A stretch of 64,000 nt of DNA from Roseovarius gaetbuli (GTDB lineage: Bacteria > Pseudomonadota > Alphaproteobacteria > Rhodobacterales > Rhodobacteraceae), in the NCBI RefSeq assembly GCF_900172365.1, contig NZ_FWFJ01000003.1, positions 1 to 64,000 on the forward strand. The letters are read 5' to 3'. Shown here one piece after another: positions 35,724 to 44,484 of this stretch. Both the position numbers and the translations under genes were made by a program. The notes under the pieces were generated by a model. The model did no database searches. It was given only the letters and a program-made list of their open reading frames with translations, and was not told the DNA's origin. Numbering within the stretch: the stretch's first letter is position 1; the number at the start of each line of letters is the position of its first letter.

Positions 35724-37612
35724 TTGGATTTGCGCAGGGGCATTGCAGTCGTCAGGCAATGGGTATTTCCCGCATCAAAGCAGATTGTGCCGCTTGTGAT
35801 CGGGGGGCTGTGCCTCTGGGCTATCGCGCATCGGTTCGACGCCAATAGTCTATCGCAGATCGGCAGTGCGATCCTGGGGCTCGGACCCGCGCAATGGATC
35901 ATGGCGATGCTGGCCACCGGGCTTAGTTTTTGGGCGCTCGGGCGCTATGACGTGGTGGTGCACCGGCATTTGCGCACCGGCTGCGCCCCGCCCATGCCGC
36001 CCGCGTCGGCGCCGCCGCAATTGCACTTGGCCAGGTTATGGGCATGGGCGTGGTCACCGGCGCGCTTGTGCGATGGCGGCTTTTGCCGGGCCTGTCCCTG
36101 ATCGAGACCAGCAAGCTGTCCCTAACGGTGGCGCTCTCGTTCTTCGCCGGGCTTGCGGCGGTTTCTGGGCTTTCGGGGCTGCTTTTGACGCCCCGGTTCA
36201 TGCCTGCCGCATTCTGCATCGGCCTGATATTATTAATTCTTTCCTTTGCCTTACTGGCCTTTCTTCATCCTCGGATTCGGATTTTTGGCCGCCAGGTGAC
36301 GCTTCCGTCACTGCCCGCATTGTGCAAGATAACCGCCCTCACCCTGCTTGATACCACAGCCGCCGCGCTTGCGCTTTATGTGCTGCTGCCCACGGGCCTT
36401 GATATCGGGTTTGCCCTGCTGTTTCCGGTCTATCTGGCCGCGCTGACGGCGGCGCTTGTCACCGGAACGCCCGGCGGTGTCGGGCCGTACGAACTCACGG
36501 CACTCGGGCTTTTGCCTGAGGGGGCCGCGCCAGAGATCATGGCAGGCATTCTCGCCTTTCGCCTGATCTATTATGCCCTGCCGGCCCTGATCGCCGCATG
36601 GTTTCTTTATTGGGGCGAGGCCAATACCACGCCGCCAGTCCGATCAGGGCTAGAGCCCATTCGCGACCTGCCGCAGGACATCAGCCGCGCCGAGCTTGGG
36701 GTTTGCCTGCAAAACGGCGCGCGCCTGTTGAGCGCGGGGCAAACTCGGCTCGCCATCGTCTCGACGGCGCAAACCGAAACCGCGATGTTCGACCCCATTC
36801 GCGGGGCGGCGGCGGCGGGCCTTCCCGGCCTGCTTGCCCTTGCGAGGCGGCGCAACAAGGTGGCGCTGATCTACAAAACAACGCCGCGCGGGGCGGCGAC
36901 CCTGCGCCGGGCGGGTATGGCCACACTTCACATCGCCGATGAGGCGGTGATTGATCCGCAAAAATTTCACCTTCAAGGGCGCAAATTTCGCCAGTTGCGG
37001 CGCAAACTGCGCCAGGCGGGCGAGGCAGGAATCAAGGTAACCCGGGCCGCCGCCCTGCCCCAGGCAGAAATGGCGCGCCTTGACGCCGAATGGCAGGCGC
37101 TCAATGGCGGCGCGCGGGGTCTGTCGATGGGGCAGTTCTGTCCTGATTACCTGCTTCGGCACCATGTTTACCTTGCGTGGCAAAACGATACGCTTGTGGG
37201 CTTTGCAAGTTTTCATTCCTCACATCACGAACGCTGTCTTGACCTGATGCGATCCGCGGCAAAGGCCCCCTCGGGGTGCATGCACATGCTGGTTACCAAG
37301 GCCCTGACCGAGGCCCGCGCCGATGGGCTTTCGCGGGTGTCGCTGGCGGCACAGCCCTGCCTGACGACGGCGCGCGCCACCCTGCCCCGCCTGATCGCGC
37401 GCCGGATTTCCCATCACTCGGGCGCCACCGGCCTCGCCCAATTCAAGGCCAGCTTCGCCCCGCGGTATCAGCCGCTTTATGCCCATGCCAAAAGTTGGCC
37501 CGCCCTGGCGCTTGGGCTTGCCGATCTCAGCCGCGTGATCAACCGCCCCAATCGGAGCCAACCTCACAATTGTCATGAAGAAAATGAGTTTGATTCAAGT
37601 CGGCATATATGA
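35724..37612 (+). pseudogene. mprF: MprF-like lysylphosphatidylglycerol synthetase/flippase, frameshifted
   Basis: MprF proteins add an amino acid to phosphatidylglycerol and flip the product. The N-terminal part (to about 35980) reads in one frame, ending ALGRYDVVVHRHLRTG. The rest reads in a frame offset by two from about 35984 (AHAARVGAAAIALGQVMG) to 37612. The join lies in GC-rich sequence near 35980-36000 and fits a one-base deletion or a sequencing error. The C-terminal half (about 36660-37580) is a DUF2156 acyltransferase domain with FASFHSSHHERCLDLMR. About eight membrane helices are present in total, fewer than in full MprF. The start is TTG at 35724 or 35730; AGGGG sits nine bases before the latter. 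Confidence 0.8.
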
Positions 37613-37647
37613 AAGGAAACGCGCTACACTCAGTTCAGGACAAACCG

Positions 37648-38658
37648 ATGACAAATGCCTTTTCCAAGATGCTGGCTGCACGCGACTGGATTCTCGCCGA
37701 TGGTGCCACCGGGACCAATCTTTTCAACATGGGGCTGGAATCCGGGGATGCACCCGAGATGTGGAACGATCAGCATCCGGACCGGATCGAGCTTTTGTAC
37801 AAACAGGCGGTCGACGCCGGGAGTGATCTTTTCCTGACCAACTCTTTTGGCGGCAATGCCGCGCGACTCAAGTTGCACGGCGCGGCCAAACGTGCGCGCG
37901 AGTTGTCGCGCATTTCCGCCGAGATTGGCCGCGAGGTCGCCGATCGCTACGACCGCCCGGTGATTGTGGCCGGCTCTGTTGGCCCCACCGGTGAAATCAT
38001 GGCCCCGATGGGCGCTCTGACCCATGAACTTGCGGTGGAAATCTTTCACGAGCAGGCCGAGGGCCTGAAAGAAGGCGGCGCCGATGTGCTCTGGCTCGAA
38101 ACGATTTCCGCACCCGAAGAATACAAGGCCGCCGCCGAAGCGTTCAAACTGGCCAATATGCCTTGGTGTGGCACGATGAGCTTTGACACCGCCGGGCGCA
38201 CGATGATGGGCCTGACCTCGGCCGATATGGCCACGATGGTCGACAAGCTTGGCAATCCGCCGCTGGCCTATGGCGCCAATTGCGGGGTTGGCGCGTCGGA
38301 CCTGCTGCGCACCGTGCTTGGCTTTGTCGCCCAGGGCAGCGAGCGCCCGATTATTGCCAAGGGCAATGCCGGCATCCCGAAATACCACGACGGGCATATC
38401 CATTATGACGGCACGCCCGAACTGATGGCCGAATATGCGATTCTTGCGCGCGATGCGGGCGCGACGATCATTGGCGGCTGCTGTGGTACCATGCCCGAGC
38501 ATCTGTCGAAAATGCGCGAGGCGCTGGAAACCCGCCCGCGTGGCGAACGCCCGACGCTGGATCAGATCACCGGTGCGCTTGGGGCGTTTTCCTCGGCTGC
38601 CGATGGCACCGGCGACGACACGCCCGAGCCGCGCCGCAACCGCCGCCGCCGGGCATAA
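37648..38658 (+). CDS. bmt: Betaine-homocysteine S-methyltransferase-like (MetH homocysteine domain)
   Basis: A 336-residue zinc enzyme of the homocysteine methyltransferase family. ILADGATGTNLFNMGL and FGGNAARL begin the barrel, and the zinc Cys residues are in ANCGVGASD and GGCCGTMPEH. It is usually named betaine-homocysteine methyltransferase, but in Rhodobacterales such genes have been shown to be the homocysteine half of a split corrinoid methionine synthase. The corrinoid protein gene 1.4 kb downstream supports that reading. I chose ATG 37648, with AGGAC nine bases upstream. The C-terminal 40 residues are disordered and Arg-rich. Confidence 0.88.
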   Translation: MTNAFSKMLAARDWILADGATGTNLFNMGLESGDAPEMWNDQHPDRIELLYKQAVDAGSDLFLTNSFGGNAARLKLHGAAKRARELSRISAEIGREVADRYDRPVIVAGSVGPTGEIMAPMGALTHELAVEIFHEQAEGLKEGGADVLWLETISAPEEYKAAAEAFKLANMPWCGTMSFDTAGRTMMGLTSADMATMVDKLGNPPLAYGANCGVGASDLLRTVLGFVAQGSERPIIAKGNAGIPKYHDGHIHYDGTPELMAEYAILARDAGATIIGGCCGTMPEHLSKMREALETRPRGERPTLDQITGALGAFSSAADGTGDDTPEPRRNRRRRA

Positions 38659-38722
38659 CCGTCAGGCTCTTAGCGCCCTTACATGCGCGCCTCGCGAGGC
38701 AGGCTGTCAGGCCTGAAGAGCG

Positions 38723-39811
38723 TCACCCGAAAAGCGACATTTGATCGCCCCGTTCGAATGGGCGATCAAACAAATCCGTGCGTAGCTCCGGCTGATCCCG
38801 ATTCAACCCAAGCCGCGCCGCCGCCGCCTCGAACCGGCGCGCGATAAGGCGCGCATAGACCCCGCTACCACGCATGCGTCGGCCCCAATCGGCCTCATAG
38901 TCCTTGCCGCCATGCATTTCGCGCACGCGGTTCATCACCCTGTTCACGCGGTCAGGGTAATGTTCCTGTAACCAGTCCTTAAAGAGCGGCGCCACCTCAA
39001 GCGGCAAGCGCAGCATGATCCAGCTCGCCGCGTCAGCCCCCGCCTCGCGAGCGGCACCAAGCAAGGCCTCGATCTCGTGATCCGTCAGCCCCGGAATAAC
39101 CGGCGAAGTCATGATACGCACCGGCACACCCGCGCCACGAAGCGCGCGAATCGTGGCCAATCGGCGTGCGGGCGACGGCGCGCGCGGCTCAAGCTTGCGC
39201 GCAAGATCCGCATCAAGCGAGGTCACCGAAATACCAACCCGCACCAGCCCCTGCGCGGCCATATCCGTCAGAATATCAAGATCACGCTCAATCAGCGTGC
39301 CCTTGGTCACAATCGCCACCGGATGCCGGAACCGCTGCAACACCGTTAGACAGGCGCGCATGATCTCGCGGTCTCGCTCGATTGGCTGATAGGGATCGGT
39401 GTTGGTGCCGATCGCCATCGGTTGCGGCACATAACGCGGGTGGCGCAACTCTGCATCCAGCAGATCCGCCGCATTGGGCCGCGCAACCAGCCGGGTTTCG
39501 AAATCCAACCCCGGCGACAGCCCAAGCCAGGCATGGGTCGGACGCGCAAAGCAATAAATACAGCCATGCTCGCACCCGCGATAAGGATTGATGGACCGGT
39601 CAAACGGAAGATCAGGCGAGCGGTTATAGGTTATGATCCGCCGCGCCATCTCCTCTGTGACATGGGTGGTCAAGGCTTGCCCGCCCACCGCCTGCGCCCA
39701 TCCATCCGGCTCATAGCGGGTTTCGGTTGCCTCATACCGCCCGGCTGCATTGCTGCGCGCCCCGCGTGCCCTGATCCGCAAATCAGGAGGTATCGTTTCA
39801 CTCTCACCCAT
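38723..39811 (-). CDS. PA0069 family radical SAM protein
   Basis: A 362-residue radical SAM enzyme of the group named after Pseudomonas PA0069. The iron-sulfur cluster Cys residues are in YRGCEHGCIYCFARP (CxxxCxxC), with SAM-binding segments IVTKGTLIERD and SVTSLD. It resembles spore photoproduct lyase-like enzymes, and its reaction is unknown. I chose ATG 39811 (MGESETIPPD), since an alternative at 39829 lies inside a LexA-type box. PA0069 itself is in the Pseudomonas LexA regulon as I recall, so a role in DNA damage is likely. It is divergent from the corrinoid protein gene. Confidence 0.9.
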   Translation of the reverse strand: MGESETIPPDLRIRARGARSNAAGRYEATETRYEPDGWAQAVGGQALTTHVTEEMARRIITYNRSPDLPFDRSINPYRGCEHGCIYCFARPTHAWLGLSPGLDFETRLVARPNAADLLDAELRHPRYVPQPMAIGTNTDPYQPIERDREIMRACLTVLQRFRHPVAIVTKGTLIERDLDILTDMAAQGLVRVGISVTSLDADLARKLEPRAPSPARRLATIRALRGAGVPVRIMTSPVIPGLTDHEIEALLGAAREAGADAASWIMLRLPLEVAPLFKDWLQEHYPDRVNRVMNRVREMHGGKDYEADWGRRMRGSGVYARLIARRFEAAAARLGLNRDQPELRTDLFDRPFERGDQMSLFG

Positions 39812-40024
39812 GGAGCATCCATGGAACATACGGGGAACAAATGCAACGAACTTATATAGTTCATGACAAGTTTGCAGTGGGTTGCACCGCAATTCGTTGC
39901 TATAAGTCGGTTGCAGTGCGGTCAGTGTCGCATTCCGGAAAGTGGACCCGCGACAAATTGTCGAAAGCTGCATAAGACACCAACACTCAGTGCCAATCGC
40001 GCACAGCAATCAAGGATTCCCGAA
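39812..40024. other. Divergent promoter region (radical SAM gene / corrinoid gene)
   Basis: This gap of 213 bases holds the LexA box and a small palindrome GAACT-TATAT-AGTTC at 39848-39862, whose arms overlap the -10-like element of the minus-strand gene. The corrinoid gene promoter must also lie here. No gene is seen, and no cobalamin riboswitch box was recognised. Confidence 0.5.
39824..39838 (-). promoter_or_regulatory. LexA (SOS) box before the radical SAM gene
   Basis: GAAC-ATACGGG-GAAC is a perfect direct repeat of the form GAAC-N7-GAAC, which read on the minus strand is GTTC-N7-GTTC, the LexA site of Rhodobacter and other alphaproteobacteria. It lies 13 bases upstream of the chosen start. 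A TATATAAG -10-like element lies about 20 bases farther upstream, so LexA would sit just inside the transcript start. Confidence 0.75.
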
Positions 40025-40729
40025 ATGTCTGATCAAGAAGACGACATCATCCTGTCGGAACTGGACAACGAAGAGCTTGTTCAGCAGATGTTTGACGACC
40101 TTTATGATGGTCTCAAAGAAGAGATCGAGGAAGGCGTGAACATCCTTCTTGAACGTGGCTGGCAGCCCTACCAGGTGCTGACCGAAGCGCTTGTCGGCGG
40201 CATGACCATCGTTGGCAAAGACTTCCGCGACGGCATCCTGTTCGTCCCCGAAGTACTTTTGGCCGCCAACGCGATGAAGGGCGGCATGGCCATCCTCAAG
40301 CCGCTTCTGGCCGAAACCGGCGCGCCGCGCGTCGGCAAGATGGTGATCGGCACGGTCAAGGGCGACATTCACGACATCGGCAAGAACCTGGTGTCGATGA
40401 TGATGGAAGGCGCCGGATTCGAGGTCGTCGATCTCGGCATCAACAACCCGGTTGAAAAATACCTCGAGGCGCTGGAAACCGAAGCCCCCGATATCCTGGG
40501 CATGTCGGCGCTTTTGACCACCACGATGCCCTACATGAAAGTGGTGATCGACACGCTGATCGAGCAGGGCAAGCGCGACGATTACGTGGTTCTGGTCGGC
40601 GGCGCGCCGCTGAACGAAGAATTCGGCAAGGCCATTGGCGCCGATGCCTATTGCCGCGACGCCGCCGTGGCCGTCGAAACCGCCAAGGATTTCATGGCGC
40701 GCAAGCACAACAAACTGGCCGCAGGCTAA
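40025..40729 (+). CDS. Corrinoid-binding protein of a methyltransferase system
   Basis: A 234-residue protein with an N-terminal helical cap (about 20-95) and a B12-binding Rossmann domain. The base-off cobalamin motif DIHDIGKN supplies the lower-ligand His (DxHxxG), with GMSALLTTTMPYM and VLVGGAPLNEEF as the other signatures. It matches methyltransferase cognate corrinoid proteins and the B12 module of MetH. With the homocysteine protein encoded 1.4 kb upstream it likely forms part of a split methionine synthase. I chose ATG 40025, although the frame is open to 39863. A terminator separates it from the DUF1638 gene. Confidence 0.92.
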   Translation: MSDQEDDIILSELDNEELVQQMFDDLYDGLKEEIEEGVNILLERGWQPYQVLTEALVGGMTIVGKDFRDGILFVPEVLLAANAMKGGMAILKPLLAETGAPRVGKMVIGTVKGDIHDIGKNLVSMMMEGAGFEVVDLGINNPVEKYLEALETEAPDILGMSALLTTTMPYMKVVIDTLIEQGKRDDYVVLVGGAPLNEEFGKAIGADAYCRDAAVAVETAKDFMARKHNKLAAG

Positions 40730-40753
40730 GCTGAACGTCTGATTTCAAGCTTC

Positions 40754-40782
40754 ACGGCCCGCGTCCCTCGCGGGCCGTTTTT
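40754..40782 (+). terminator. Intrinsic terminator after the corrinoid gene
   Basis: The perfect 10-bp stem ACGGCCCGCG / CGCGGGCCGT with a five-base loop leads directly to TTTTTCG. The DUF1638 start codon follows within 16 bases, so read-through or a weak promoter must feed that gene. Confidence 0.88.
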
Positions 40783-40797
40783 CGTAACGGAGAGCCA

Positions 40798-41448
40798 ATG
40801 ACCGATCTGCCAAACGATGATACCCTGACCCATAGCGGCCTTGAGGCGCGCGATGGCGGGCGTATCCTGCTGATTGCCTGCGGAGCCCTGGCTCATGAAA
40901 TCCTGACGCTGAAACGGCTCAATGGCTGGAATCATATGGATCTGACCTGCCTGCCCGCCAAATTGCACCTCTACCCCGAGAAAATCACCGAGGCGGTTAC
41001 AGAGTCGGTCGAAAAAAACCGCTTGGCTTACGATCATATCTTCGTGGTCTACGCCGATTGTGGCACCGGAGGCCAGCTTCAAGCCAAATGCGCCGCCCTC
41101 GGCGTCGAGATGGTTGAGGGGCCGCATTGCTATTCTTTCTTCGAGGGCAATGATTCCTTCGCGGCCCGCGGTGATGATGACATGCGGGCGTTTTTCCTGA
41201 CCGATTTCCTGGTCCGCCAGTTCGACGCCTTCGTCTGGAAACCCATGGGCCTTGATCGCCACCCCGAATTGCGCGACATGATTTTTGGCAATTACACGAC
41301 GCTGATCTATCAGGCGCAAACCGATGATCCGGCCCTTGTCGAAAAGGCACGCGCCTGCGCCGATCGCCTTGGCCTCACGTTTGAATACCGCTTTACCGGC
41401 TATGGCGACCTTGAGAAATCACTTGAGCATCAAGCCGCAAAACACTGA
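40798..41448 (+). CDS. DUF1638 domain protein
   Basis: A 216-residue DUF1638 protein, cytoplasmic by prediction. Notable segments are LLIACGALAHEILTLK, LTCLPAKLHLYPEKI and VVYADCGTGGQL, with conserved Cys residues in each. The family often lies beside corrinoid methyltransferase genes, and a role in corrinoid methyl-transfer is inferred from that pattern; the reaction is unknown. Here it follows the corrinoid protein gene by 68 bases with a terminator in between. The start at 40798 follows GGAGAGCCA. Confidence 0.9.
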   Translation: MTDLPNDDTLTHSGLEARDGGRILLIACGALAHEILTLKRLNGWNHMDLTCLPAKLHLYPEKITEAVTESVEKNRLAYDHIFVVYADCGTGGQLQAKCAALGVEMVEGPHCYSFFEGNDSFAARGDDDMRAFFLTDFLVRQFDAFVWKPMGLDRHPELRDMIFGNYTTLIYQAQTDDPALVEKARACADRLGLTFEYRFTGYGDLEKSLEHQAAKH

Positions 41449-41483
41449 TCTAATTCACCGTTCCACAAAAACTCTGGGGAGTT

Positions 41484-41502
41484 TGAGGGGTGAAACCCCT
41501 CA
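41484..41502. terminator. Hairpin between convergent DUF1638 and sufE genes
   Basis: An 8-bp perfect stem TGAGGGGT / ACCCCTCA with a GAA loop lies in the 101-base gap between the two converging genes. Neither side has a good T-run, so it may stop transcription only weakly. Confidence 0.45.
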
Positions 41503-41549
41503 TCAAACCAATCCTGTGCGCCAAAGGCGCTCCGCTGGATCACGCCGAC

Positions 41550-41960
41550 TCAACCCGCCTCGCCCGCCACAAGGCGGATGCGTTCGATCATCGCGCGAAG
41601 CCCGTTCGAGCGCTGCGCCGACAAATGATCATTCAACCCAAGCCGCCCAAGCTCTGCGGGCGCGTCGACCTTGACCACCTCGGCCACCGGCAGCCCATTG
41701 TAAAGCGCGCGCAGTACCGCGATCAAACCGCGCACGATCATCGCATCACTATCGCCCTCAAAACTGAACTGCCCCGCCTCGATGCGCGGATGCAGCCAGA
41801 CTTGGCTGGCGCAGCCATCGACCTTGGTGGCGGGCACCTTGAGCGCCTCATCAAGCCCCGGCATCGCCTTGCCATAGTCGATGACATAACGATAGCGGTC
41901 TTCCCAATCCTCGAGAAACTCGAAATCGGCGACAATCTCTTCAAAGGTTTCGGTGGCCAT
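41550..41960 (-). CDS. sufE: SufE family sulfur acceptor
   Basis: A 136-residue SufE-like protein that takes sulfur from the cysteine desulfurase for iron-sulfur cluster assembly. The sulfur-accepting Cys is in KVDGCASQVWL, and EDWEDRYRYVIDYGKAMP is the conserved helix. I chose ATG 41960 because AAGGAG lies six bases upstream; the frame extends to 42002. No suf operon is adjacent. Confidence 0.93.
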   Translation of the reverse strand: MATETFEEIVADFEFLEDWEDRYRYVIDYGKAMPGLDEALKVPATKVDGCASQVWLHPRIEAGQFSFEGDSDAMIVRGLIAVLRALYNGLPVAEVVKVDAPAELGRLGLNDHLSAQRSNGLRAMIERIRLVAGEAG

Positions 41961-42068
41961 CGCATGCTCCTTCTTGCTTGCCCCATGACCTAAGTGCCGC
42001 ATTGATCAACGTCCAGCCCCAGCTTGCACCTTTTCAAGCCAGCCCGGATAGGGTAACCGAGGTAAAAG

Positions 42069-42602
42069 ATGTCAAAGGCGGTACTGATGCGCATCCTTCT
42101 AGCACTCACAATGGTTTCTTCGATGGTTCTTGCGGGCTGTGGCGGTCTGCGCGACTCGCGGGTCAATCCGGCGAACTGGTTTGGCAAAAGCGTATCCCGT
42201 CCGGTGGCTGCGGGCCCAAGTGAAACCGTGAACCCGCTTATCCCGGTCAAGGAAGAAAGCATCTTCCGCCGCAACAAGACCGAGGTCTATGACGGCACGC
42301 CGGTGGATCAGATCACTGACCTTCGGATCGAACGCACACGCGATGGCGCGATCATCCGCGTGACCGGCCTTAGCACCCGTCAGGGCGCTTTCGATGTACG
42401 CCTTGTCTCTGACAGCAAAGGCGAGCCGGTGAATGGCGTGCTGAGCTATAAATTGATGGCGTTGCAACCAGATAACACGCCCCAAGGCCCGGCAGTGGCG
42501 CGCACCTTGCATGCGGCCGAGTTCATCTCGACCCAGACCTTGGCAGAGGCGCGCACCATCGTCGTGACCGGCGCGCGCAACGAACGCCGCAGCACCCGCT
42601 AA
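42069..42602 (+). CDS. Predicted lipoprotein of unknown function
   Basis: A 177-residue protein with a lipoprotein signal peptide: basic start, hydrophobic stretch ALTMVSSMV, then lipobox LAGC with the Cys near residue 24. ATG 42087 (MRILLALTM) may be the real start. The mature part has a short Asn/Pro-rich linker and a beta-rich domain (DLRIERTRDGAIIRVTGLSTRQGAFDV). I do not recognise the family. It lies between sufE and rnd with no clear operon partner; its location is probably the outer or inner membrane facing the periplasm. Confidence 0.8.
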   Translation: MSKAVLMRILLALTMVSSMVLAGCGGLRDSRVNPANWFGKSVSRPVAAGPSETVNPLIPVKEESIFRRNKTEVYDGTPVDQITDLRIERTRDGAIIRVTGLSTRQGAFDVRLVSDSKGEPVNGVLSYKLMALQPDNTPQGPAVARTLHAAEFISTQTLAEARTIVVTGARNERRSTR

Positions 42603-42633
42603 GGCAGGCTGATCACGTCATCTTCAGAGTGGG

Positions 42634-43791
42634 TTAAAGGTCGACAACCTCGATCGACTGGCCCTTGACGGCCAGAGCGATCTCGCCATCGCAGAGGCGC
42701 ATGGCATCGCGGCCAAACACATCAAGCCGCCAGCCCTGCAAGGCCGCCACATCGCGCTTGCCCGCCGCCATCAGGTCAAGGTCAGCCGCCGAAGCAATCA
42801 GCTTTGAAGCCACCCCGTAATCTTCGGTCTTGGCCTTGAGCAACACCCGCAACAGATCGGCCAGCGCCGGATTCACCTGCAACTTGTCATTGCTGGCATC
42901 CACTTTCGGGGCCTTTTCGGGCGGGCACTCCAACCCGGCCTTGACCGCGGCCAGAATACCATCGGCAATCTCACCCTTGCGGCCCTCGCGCATCAAAAGA
43001 CGCGAGCGGCCAAGGTCCTGAAGCGTTGCGGGTTTGGTCGAGGCCAGCTCGACCAGGGCATCATCCTTATAAACCCGGCTGCGCGGCACATCGCGCGATT
43101 GGGCATACTCTTCGCGATAGCGCGCCAGTTCGCGCACCACCGACAAAAATTTGCCCGAAGAATTGCGCGTCTTGATCCGCTTCCACGCCTCTTCGGGATC
43201 AACCCGATAGGTGCTCGGATTGGTCAGCACCCGCAACTCTTCTGCAACCCATTTGTCACGCCCCGAGGTCTGAAGCTTTTTGGCCAGATATTCGTAAACA
43301 TCGCGCAGATGGGTCACATCGGCCAAGGCATAAGTTTTTTGCGCGTCGCTCAGCGGACGGCGCGACCAATCGGTAAAGCGCGAGGTCTTATCGACCGGCA
43401 GCTTGCAGATTTTGCGCACCAGCGTCTCGTATCCGGCCTGCTCGCCAAAGCCACAGACCATCGCCGCGACCTGACTGTCAAACAGCGGATCGGGAATCAC
43501 CCCGGCATCGACAAAGAAAATCTCAAGGTCCTGACGCGCGGCGTGAAACACCTTGACCACCGAGGTATCGCGAAACAGGTCATAAAGCGGCTCAAGCGAC
43601 AGGCCCTCGACCAGCGGATCGACCAGAACGGCGCTATCGGCCTCATTGCTCTGCACCGCGAGCTGCACAAGGCAAAGCTTGGAATAATAGGTGCGCTCGC
43701 GCAAAAACTCTGTGTCGACGGTGACATAATCGTGCTTCGCGGCCATGGCGCAATAGCTGGCCAGATCTTCGGTCGTGGTGATGGTTTTCAT
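42634..43791 (-). CDS. rnd: Ribonuclease D
   Basis: A 385-residue 3'-5' exoribonuclease that trims tRNA and other RNA 3' ends. The DEDD catalytic residues are in VTVDTEFLRERTYY, KVFHAARQDLEIF, and YALADVTHLRDVYEYL (Y-x3-D). HRDC-like helical domains fill the C-terminal half. Length and domain order fit RNase D. It is convergent with the lipoprotein gene (31 bases between stops). Confidence 0.95.
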   Translation of the reverse strand: MKTITTTEDLASYCAMAAKHDYVTVDTEFLRERTYYSKLCLVQLAVQSNEADSAVLVDPLVEGLSLEPLYDLFRDTSVVKVFHAARQDLEIFFVDAGVIPDPLFDSQVAAMVCGFGEQAGYETLVRKICKLPVDKTSRFTDWSRRPLSDAQKTYALADVTHLRDVYEYLAKKLQTSGRDKWVAEELRVLTNPSTYRVDPEEAWKRIKTRNSSGKFLSVVRELARYREEYAQSRDVPRSRVYKDDALVELASTKPATLQDLGRSRLLMREGRKGEIADGILAAVKAGLECPPEKAPKVDASNDKLQVNPALADLLRVLLKAKTEDYGVASKLIASAADLDLMAAGKRDVAALQGWRLDVFGRDAMRLCDGEIALAVKGQSIEVVDL

Positions 43792-43890
43792 ACCGGGTGC
43801 TCTTGCTCTTTTATATATGCCCTGCGGTTGTCCGGGCGCGGTATAGGTCAGATCGCGGCGAAATGGAATGCCCCCGCCGCAACGTTACAA

Positions 43891-44484
43891 TCAGGGCAAG
43901 AAAATCGGGGTGCGGTCACCCGCTGCAAAGCGTCTTAAGACGGCCGGATAGAGAATATGTTCCTGCGCCAGAACCCGTGCGGCCAGCGTATCGGGGGTGT
44001 CGTCAGCCAGAACCGGCACGCGCGCCTGTCCAAGAATGGGGCCCTCGTCAAGCTCTGCGGTGACCTCATGCACGGTACATCCGGCCTCGGTCTCGCCCGC
44101 CTCAAGCGCGCGGGCATGGGTATGCAAACCGCGATATTTCGGCAAAAGCGAGGGGTGGATGTTGAGCATCTTCCCCTGCCAGGGTCCGACAAACCCCGCC
44201 GTCAGAACCCGCATGAACCCCGCAAGGCAAATCAGGTCGATCGCATAGGGCTCAAGCCGCGCGGCGATCTCGGCCTCGAATGCGGCGCGATCCCCTTTGA
44301 ACGGGCGGTGATCGACCACTTCGGTCGCAATCCCCTGCCCTTTGGCCCAGTCAATCCCGCCGGCATCGGCGCGATTCGAGAGCACAAGCGCCGGGCGCGC
44401 CGGGTGATCGCCGGTCATGTCGGCGACAAGGCTGCGCATGTTCGAGCCACCACCGGAGAGAAAGATCGCGACGCGTTTGCTCAC
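43891..44484 (-). CDS. purN: GAR transformylase
   Basis: Phosphoribosylglycinamide formyltransferase, the third purine step, using 10-formyl-THF. The start [17 protein letters not shown] is typical, and the catalytic His and Asp are in [16 protein letters not shown] and [13 protein letters not shown]. Its ATG overlaps the purM stop by four bases (44481-44484), so purM-purN is a coupled pair for steps five and three of the pathway. Confidence 0.96.
   Translation of the reverse strand: MSKRVAIFLSGGGSNMRSLVADMTGDHPARPALVLSNRADAGGIDWAKGQGIATEVVDHRPFKGDRAAFEAEIAARLEPYAIDLICLAGFMRVLTAGFVGPWQGKMLNIHPSLLPKYRGLHTHARALEAGETEAGCTVHEVTAELDEGPILGQARVPVLADDTPDTLAARVLAQEHILYPAVLRRFAAGDRTPIFLP

Noticed and set aside
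38680-38705. GCCTCGCGAGGC palindrome after the homocysteine methyltransferase gene
   Set aside because: It is a short GC palindrome without a T-run; too common in this GC-rich DNA to call a terminator or operator.
39863-40024. N-terminal extension of the corrinoid protein
   Set aside because: The extension has no family match; the protein starts at MSDQEDD (40025), as in related proteins.
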